From Cryptomeria japonica (taxonomy: Eukaryota; Streptophyta; Pinopsida; Cupressales; Cupressaceae), in assembly GCF_030272615.1 (NCBI RefSeq), contig NC_081415.1:263052925-263116924 (forward strand): 64,000 bases of DNA, read 5' to 3'. Positions 60,601 to 64,000 of the stretch are shown here, one piece after another. The position numbers and the translations under genes are program-made. How positions within the stretch are numbered: position 1 is the first letter of the stretch; each line of letters begins with the position of its first letter. Under the pieces are notes generated by a model, which was not told where the DNA came from, did not search any database, and saw only the letters and a program-made list of their open reading frames with translations.

Positions 60601-63042
60601 CTTACTATAAAGCGGAATGATTTGGTCTTTATGACCAGCATCAGAGGCGGAGCATCAGGGGTTCAAATCCCACGGCCACCTACTTCTGGTCGGAAGGCTT
60701 GTCAAATGGAAAAGCAGACCTCTCTGCTGGACTTTGTTTCTGCTGATTATTCGAAGAGGCAGCTGAGGTCTGTTTCTGCTGATAATTCGAAGAGGCATCA
60801 ATAAGAAAAAGATGGCACCCTCAAGGACAAAGGTAAGATGTACTGCATTTTCTTGAATTCTTGTATGAGTTAAAGAATGCTTCTTTGCCAAAATTAAACA
60901 AGAAAATATGTATGGACTAACTGATTTCCATAGTAACCAAAATAAATACTAATGGAGAATACCCTATCTTACACCTTATCTTTGCTAAGGAATGTGTACT
61001 CTTATTCCCATGATTAAACTTGTTTATCTTACATGTGACAAATCTTCCAATTATTGGATTATTCCCTCCATTTTGGTGATTTTCCTTGCGCATCATCCTC
61101 AATCCACCTATATTGTTCTACTCAGTTTATTATGCTCTCTTAAGACATATGCATGCCATCTCCACACCAATAGCAAATTGAAAGGCGACTACTTCCCTCT
61201 CTTCAAATACCTTCAAAATTCAATCATTCATCTACCCCAAACTTGATGATACTGAGGAGCTAGACCTTGAGAAGATCCACATTCACCCAAACTACCACAA
61301 TTCCTTCAGATTTCGTATCTTATTTTTACTCTTCCTTTGAAATTCCTGACAACAGCCCTTGGCCCTCATGTATGTCCTTGACAGCAGTCCTGTCCGGCTT
61401 GTATCTTTGGCAGAAGCCCTTGGATCTGATCTGCATTCTTACAGCAACCCTGATGGGCATTCCTTCCTTTGAGATCAGTCCTTGGCTATGGCTTGCAAAG
61501 CAGTCCCATATAGCTTGCATACTTTAACAGGATCCCTATTTTAATGTATTAATTTTTCAGAATCCATAATAGCTATTGTAGATGTTTCTGGTTTTGATTG
61601 TGTGTAATTTTTTGCATCAACATTTTGGATCACACTCTGTGATCCATAATCAGAATCCCTATTTTTCCCTCTAACTCTTTTGGGATAGTGTCTGTGCAAC
61701 TGCAACCTTGATTCTATCTTCTACCAAGTTATAAATACTTATTTGAAGAGGCAATCTAATAAAGAATGTAAGGGAGTTTCTAATAGAAAACACTAGAAGA
61801 AGATTTGCTTCTTATTTTATTGATGCTGTCTGAGGCGGACATAACCTTCATGGTCTTTTCAAGAGGTAAGTCTCATGGATGTAATTCAAATCATTTCATT
61901 GCATTACTCAACCCGAGGTACACATGAGTGGGCCTGGCAGTGAAGAGCTTTTTCTCGAGTAGGGGAGGCACAAATTTGCAGCCTACGAGTGTTATGGTAT
62001 GTGCCCCCATAATCTAAGCAAGATCAGAAATGCAGGGTCATCCCACAAGGTATAAGCTACCTGCAACTTTAGGACAGTTAGGGGCATAGGACATCGGTTA
62101 TTGTGGAACTTAAAAGGATCCTTCCTTTTCTCCCCTTATTTACCAAGACTATCATTCACGAGGTACAAACTCTGTTTCCAAATGGACTTTACCCTAGCTT
62201 CACAGGTTGCTAAATTGGTTTCCAAGGGGTCCCTAGTCAGCTAACTTAATCTTACCCAAAAAAAAAAGCCTCCTCTTCTTCTCTTTCTCTAATAAGATAT
62301 ACTATTGCACTATAAATGCATTTTCCGTCTTATCTTTCTTTCTTGAGTGAATGAGGGGAGCCAAAAGTTTGAAAGCTGATGAGGTAGGGTATGTGCACTC
62401 CATAGTCTAAACACGGTCAGGTGGGTAAGTAGACTCCATAAGCTACCATCTAGTCTATGCACAATTAGGTGTGCAAAGCGGCAAGCATTATTGATCTTAA
62501 AAGGACCTTTCCTTTCCTATTATGATTTTAGCATCCGACGAAAGTCACATCACAAAATTTAAAAATCCTTAAAACACAGGGAAATAGAACAATATAAGAT
62601 ATGGAATTCTAATCACACCTGTCCTAGTTTCCAACGAATTTGAAGGAACCTGAGGATCGTTAATCATTTATGTATTATAAATTGTCAAATATGAGGGGGA
62701 AAGTAAATTGTAACATTGTTCTAGCCTGTGAACATATTTAAGAAATGTCAAAAAGAGATAAGTTAAGAAAACATGCCTGGTGACCAAAGAATTGAAGTAT
62801 AGCAGTGGGGCATTTATCGCCAGCTTTTTTCCCGGGGCAAACAGCATCCACCTTGATTCCATAGGCTTGAAGGGTCTGAAATGGTACCATTACCTGCGAA
62901 CATAGTTCAGTTTTTTTTAAATTATTTTTTATGAAACAAAAAGACAGTTATATGATAAAATGGCTTGATCGAATCCTACCTCATAATCTTCCATGTAGTC
63001 TCCACAAATCATAAGAACGTGTTTGTGAGCTGCAGAATCCAT
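45431..63042 (-). CDS. DJ1D: DJ-1D-like protein (tandem DJ-1/PfpI), five exons, 390 aa
   Basis: Coding sequence: complement of 62980-63042, 62777-62893, 46340-46780, 45734-46096 and 45431-45619, all junctions phase 0, 21+39+147+121+62 residues. Two DJ-1/PfpI domains in tandem each open with MEDYE and carry [15 protein letters not shown] and the nucleophile-elbow motif ICHGQ (Cys122 and Cys315; partner Glu18 and Glu211). Length and order match Arabidopsis DJ-1D (about 388 aa), a cytosolic glutathione-independent glyoxalase (glyoxalase III) that turns methylglyoxal into lactate. The same conserved residues suggest this activity here. There are no stops or frameshifts. Intron 2 is 16.0 kb and full of transposons; its donor is GC. 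Ends and splice sites were set by reading and by family alignment from memory. Confidence 0.93.
45734..46096 (-). CDS. DJ1D: DJ-1D exon 4
   Basis: Begins [20 protein letters not shown] after TATGTAG and ends AANILK before GTAAGT. It holds most of domain 2 with SICHGQ. Confidence 0.94.
46340..46780 (-). CDS. DJ1D: DJ-1D exon 3
   Basis: Begins [20 protein letters not shown] after TATTGCAG and ends VLFLCG before GTAGGC. It carries the rest of domain 1 with its ICHGQ elbow. Confidence 0.93.
46787..47574. other. Intron sequence, no feature seen
   Basis: AT-rich; the short open frames have no resemblance to known proteins. Confidence 0.5.
47575..48965 (+). pseudogene. hAT-family transposase relic
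   Basis: Across many stops the plus strand reads [83 protein letters not shown] and [10 protein letters not shown]. It ends with the C-terminal dimerisation region ([20 protein letters not shown]) and [16 protein letters not shown]. This is the wording of plant hAT transposases with a BED-finger/DUF659/Dimer_Tnp_hAT plan. N-terminal parts are missing, and no terminal inverted repeats were found. It lies in DJ-1D intron 2 on the opposite strand to the gene. Confidence 0.75.
49103..49107. repeat. Target-site duplication TAATG (left)
   Basis: Repeated exactly at 53227-53231. Confidence 0.85.
49108..49424 (+). repeat. 5' LTR of the G-patch element, 317 bp
   Basis: AGTTAGAATGTAGTAATTTC (mate: TGTTAGAATG...) to CCACCCCATCA. 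It aligns to 51426-51746 plus 53211-53226. Confidence 0.88.
49600..51234 (+). pseudogene. Coiled-coil/G-patch/zinc-knuckle frame of the small LTR element
   Basis: Several stops break the first part. 50230-50560 reads as a Lys/Glu coiled coil ([20 protein letters not shown]). 50708-51010 is open: [20 protein letters not shown] with GMRKPIE is a good G-patch (G-x2-hh-x-K-M-G-x3-G-x-G-L-G). It is followed by [20 protein letters not shown] and CGLKNH, a Copia-Gag-type knuckle whose last Cys has become Arg. The G-patch binds RNA or helicases in host splicing factors and also occurs in betaretroviral Gag-Pro. Finding it in a plant gag-only element is unusual. After the TAG at 51010 the frame goes on to 51234. 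Confidence 0.7.
51413..51425 (+). promoter_or_regulatory. Polypurine tract of the G-patch element
   Basis: AATTAAGGGGGAG directly before TGTTAGAATG. Confidence 0.85.
51747..53205 (+). mobile_element. LTR insertion inside the 3' LTR of the G-patch element
   Basis: The insertion has TGTAATGTCCCCTAC at one end and GTAGGGACATTACA at the other. Flanks TCTGT and TCTGC are a 5-bp duplication with one transition (the uninterrupted mate LTR has TCTGC). The LTR's terminal 90 bp occur twice (to 52812, and 53116-53205) around a 300-bp piece (52813-53115). That piece resembles, in reverse complement, the Copia-like LTR at 55895-56722: it shares the GTTCGCTGTC, TTCGCTGAC and TTTTGGCGTCAAGG words. So it is a solo LTR or truncated copy with a further insertion in it; orientation is uncertain. 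Confidence 0.65.
53227..53231. repeat. Target-site duplication TAATG (right)
   Basis: Exact match to 49103-49107. Confidence 0.85.
53232..53790. other. No gene seen
   Basis: AT-rich; on the minus strand it may be the 3' untranslated part of the relic that ends at 53791. Confidence 0.4.
53791..55876 (-). pseudogene. Decayed open frame of unknown, transposon-like family
   Basis: Minus-strand pieces join into one protein of about 600 residues: [20 protein letters not shown] (55650), [20 protein letters not shown] (55449), [40 protein letters not shown] then [40 protein letters not shown], a basic/acidic linker, and a C-terminal [20 protein letters not shown] coiled coil that ends at 53791. I cannot name the family. 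The 'I..E.I..AIGL...G' segment recalls ITKEVIRAITGLPSVG of the family A second frame, which suggests a common domain (inference). Stops and shifts at about 55560, 55015, 54890 and 54480 mark it as dead. Confidence 0.55.
55890..55894. repeat. Target-site duplication, left (TGTTG)
   Basis: Matches TATTG at 58742-58746 except for one transition. Confidence 0.6.
55895..56722 (+). repeat. 5' LTR of the Copia-like element, 828 bp
   Basis: TGTTGATGTTTGTAGCTAGG ... CTCAATCTAACA. TATATATA at 56181-56188 is a TATA candidate; about 150 bp downstream lies a series of GGACAGCGAA-type repeats (56320-56385). Confidence 0.92.
56723..56735 (+). promoter_or_regulatory. Primer-binding site TGGTATCAAAGCT
   Basis: Directly follows the LTR; one base from the initiator-tRNA(Met) site. 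Confidence 0.8.
56806..57276 (+). pseudogene. Copia Gag with internal deletion
   Basis: From ATG 56806 the frame reads [38 protein letters not shown], the N-terminal Copia Gag signature, and stops at TAG (56954). In another phase from 56977 it goes on to [22 protein letters not shown], a complete CCHC knuckle, and ends at 57276. About 150 residues of a normal Copia Gag are missing between the two pieces. Confidence 0.8.
57300..57367 (+). repeat. About 25-bp direct repeats
   Basis: Three units of TTCAGCTT(C/T)A.AGGGAGC(C/T).GACAT in the internal region. Confidence 0.75.
57383..57575 (+). repeat. 48-bp tandem repeat encoding 16 residues
   Basis: Four units. In one open frame they read [16 protein letters not shown] and variants ([48 protein letters not shown]), so both period and frame are kept. 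Whether it was ever translated is unknown. Confidence 0.8.
57578..57875 (+). repeat. GGGAGTAGCCATGGTGG repeats
   Basis: About eight imperfect units with the core (C/A)T(G/A)(G/C)GAGTAG(G/C)CATG(G/A)TG; spacing is uneven. Confidence 0.8.
57912..58741 (+). repeat. 3' LTR of the Copia-like element, 830 bp
   Basis: TGTTGATGTTTGTAGCTAGG ... CTCAATCTAGCA; few differences from the 5' LTR. Confidence 0.92.
58764..60290 (-). pseudogene. LINE ORF2 C-terminal relic: zf-RVT and RNase H
   Basis: On the minus strand: [40 protein letters not shown], then after a frameshift near 60050 [20 protein letters not shown]. Next comes the zinc-binding region [20 protein letters not shown] (59640 region), and finally from 59219 an RNase H domain ([42 protein letters not shown]) ending at 58767. 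This is the C-terminal third of a plant L1-type ORF2; endonuclease and reverse transcriptase core are missing, as usual in 5'-truncated copies. Conserved RNase H acidic residues remain in part (Glu of AECMAL, Asp of EGDSK). It lies in the DJ-1D intron, same strand as the gene. Confidence 0.85.
60520..60830 (+). mobile_element. Possible tRNA-derived SINE
   Basis: GGGGTTCAAATCCCACGGCC (60657) has a good RNA polymerase III B-box (GGTTCAAATCC) and could be a tRNA T-arm. TTTCTGCTG(G/A)TTATT(G/C)GAAGAGGCAGCTG occurs before and twice after it (60529, 60738, 60772). A convincing A-box is not visible, so the call is weak. Confidence 0.3.
60831..61919. other. Intron sequence, no feature seen
   Basis: AT-rich; includes a stretch with recurring CCTTGG/CAG(C/T)CC(C/T) words (61340-61510) but no identifiable element. 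Confidence 0.45.
61920..62520. repeat. Diverged direct duplication
   Basis: GGTATGTGC.C.CCATA.TCTAA.CA, CATAAGCTACC-type and CTTAAAAGGA.CCTTCCTTTTC words occur in the same order at 61990-62150 and 62380-62520. Confidence 0.55.
62777..62893 (-). CDS. DJ1D: DJ-1D exon 2
   Basis: Preceded by TTCGCAG; encodes [20 protein letters not shown] and ends FFGHQ. The last codon is followed by GCATGT, not GT. The paralogous second domain (DFEGDQ then TYSE) shows that the exon must end after Gln. Confidence 0.9.
62980..63042 (-). CDS. DJ1D: DJ-1D exon 1
   Basis: Starts [20 protein letters not shown] and ends GAG|GTAGGA. The ATG is the only one in phase before the conserved [13 protein letters not shown]; an 86-bp intron follows. 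Confidence 0.92.
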
Positions 63043-63240
63043 CGTTTTCTTCTTCTGAAAACTCTTCGAGCTCGGAGTGGGCTCTTCTCAACGTCGGATA
63101 CATAGCAGCATGGGAAAGATGATTAATCCGACGGAGATTGCCAACCGGACTGTGCGATAAATTAATCCGAATAGGACAACTTTTTGTAGGCTTAATAATG
63201 TTTGAAGGGAATTTTAATTTTATTATTGCAGTAGGTGCTA
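63043..63240 (-). promoter_or_regulatory. DJ-1D 5' UTR and core promoter region
   Basis: The sequence upstream of the ATG is purine-rich (GAAGAAGAAAACG just before ATG) and then GC-richer around 63060-63160, unlike the surroundings. CTTTAAAAATAG near 63216 (minus) is a weak TATA-like word about 170 bp upstream. Confidence 0.35.
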
Positions 63241-64000
63241 TTTTTAAAGTTTATGCTCAACATCAATATACTATACTAATAGGGATGGTCGGAAGACCAT
63301 AGCAGTCTACCTAATTTTGATATGATTTCAAAATAGGCTGAAGACTCGTCAAATGTAGTAGTTTAACTTAGGTATTTTAAAAAGTTTTTTTAATTAATAG
63401 TTTTTGTATTTAAAAAAAAGTTAAATATTGTCAACATTTCATGGAATAATATTGTATAAATAATGGATTTTATTGAAATAATATAAAAGAATATTGTTGA
63501 TATTCTAAAGGAACAAAATTTCCTAAATAATGTTGTTGTTATGTCATGAAACATTAAGGAATGGCTTTCAATGAGGAATCTTCAATACCACATAACATTA
63601 AATGAGATGGGAGAAATATATTTTAATTATTTAGGTATTGTTGGTCAATCTCTAGCATGTGTTCATCATATATTCTTCCTTTATGATCATACATTATGCT
63701 TATGCAATATGATCATACAGGATGCTTATGCAATAATGCTATTCTAGAAGCCATTATTTGTAGTGCTAACAAATATTGGTGTTGAGTATTTACTTTTGTT
63801 TTAAGCATGCTAGTATTCTTTATTTAATTGTGAGTAATTAATGTAAAGCAAAAAGATCCATCATTTTTTCTTCATGAAGATGATAGGTGCATCCCAAGAG
63901 AATATTCTAAGATGAATGTGCCTATTTTCCAATAGTTCTTGCTACAACTTCAGCTTACAATGCTCATAAGTGGTCATCTTATAAGACATTGGTGAAATAG
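63241..64000. other. Upstream flank, no gene seen
   Basis: AT-rich; GATCATAC.(T/G)TGCTTATGCAAT occurs twice in tandem near 63686-63730. Nothing else recognised. Confidence 0.5.

Larger units (their letters stand above)
46781..62776 (-). other. DJ-1D intron 2 (15,996 bp, GC-AG)
   Basis: The minus-strand donor reads CAG|GCATGT, the acceptor TATTGCAG|ACT. The intron is filled with the hAT, LTR, LINE and unknown relics listed separately, in both orientations. Gene-size inflation of this kind is common in conifers. Confidence 0.85.

Noticed and set aside
60655-60690. A true tRNA gene at the B-box
   Set aside because: No cloverleaf or A-box could be built upstream of the T-arm-like sequence.

Overview
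The window looks like a gene-poor, repeat-dense piece of a seed-plant nuclear genome. Nested LTR retrotransposons, a very large transposon-filled intron and long GA/CT microsatellites suggest a conifer or other gymnosperm; that attribution is inference. No bacterial, organellar or rRNA feature is visible. There is one convincing host gene, on the minus strand at 45431-63042. It encodes a complete 390-residue tandem DJ-1/PfpI protein (plant DJ-1D type, predicted glyoxalase III/deglycase-like) in five phase-0 exons. Intron 2 is 15,996 bp and appears to use a GC donor rather than GT.

Layout. 1-3957: part of a minus-strand LTR retroelement (family A) with one LTR at 3044-3957. About 4.5-16.1 kb: a large imperfect palindrome whose arms carry CT- and GA-rich tracts. 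It is split by a nearly intact 7.9-kb gag-only LTR retrotransposon (4824-12746, minus; LTRs, primer site, polypurine tract and ATAAC target duplication all found). 17767-18869: a solo LTR with perfect ATTTG duplications. 19.1-22.0 kb: a decayed minus-strand transposase-like gene with an in-frame 10-residue minisatellite. 22.0-27.7 kb: a 20-bp-period array, a 3.5-kb GA/GT compound satellite almost devoid of C on the plus strand, and a relic related to the palindrome end. 29.8-30.8 kb: gypsy-type LTR relic. 30773-37660: a full family A element (plus), with coiled coil and four zinc knuckles followed by a roughly 1,050-codon decayed reading frame of unknown family, and no pol. 39.4-40.8 kb: LINE ORF1 relic. 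41.1-42.4 kb: Copia reverse transcriptase/RNase H relic. 42.6-44.7 kb: a second large inverted repeat with GA/CT tracts.

Inside DJ-1D intron 2 (46781-62776) lie, in order: a hAT transposase relic; a small LTR element (49108-53226, TSD TAATG) encoding coiled coil, G-patch and zinc knuckle, whose 3' LTR was split by a second LTR insertion; a decayed open frame of unknown family (53.8-55.9 kb); a gag-only Copia-like element (55895-58741); a 5'-truncated LINE ORF2 (58.76-60.29 kb); and a possible tRNA-derived SINE.

The main theme is that four LTR elements in one window keep LTRs, primer sites and gag-like or novel frames but lack reverse transcriptase and integrase, so each would have depended on partners for mobility. 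The strongest candidates for undescribed biology are the family A second frame, the G-patch/zinc-knuckle element, the palindromic microsatellite-cored repeats, and the repeated GTGCAC stem-loops in the gag-only element's leader. All homology statements come from reading the sequence; no search was run.
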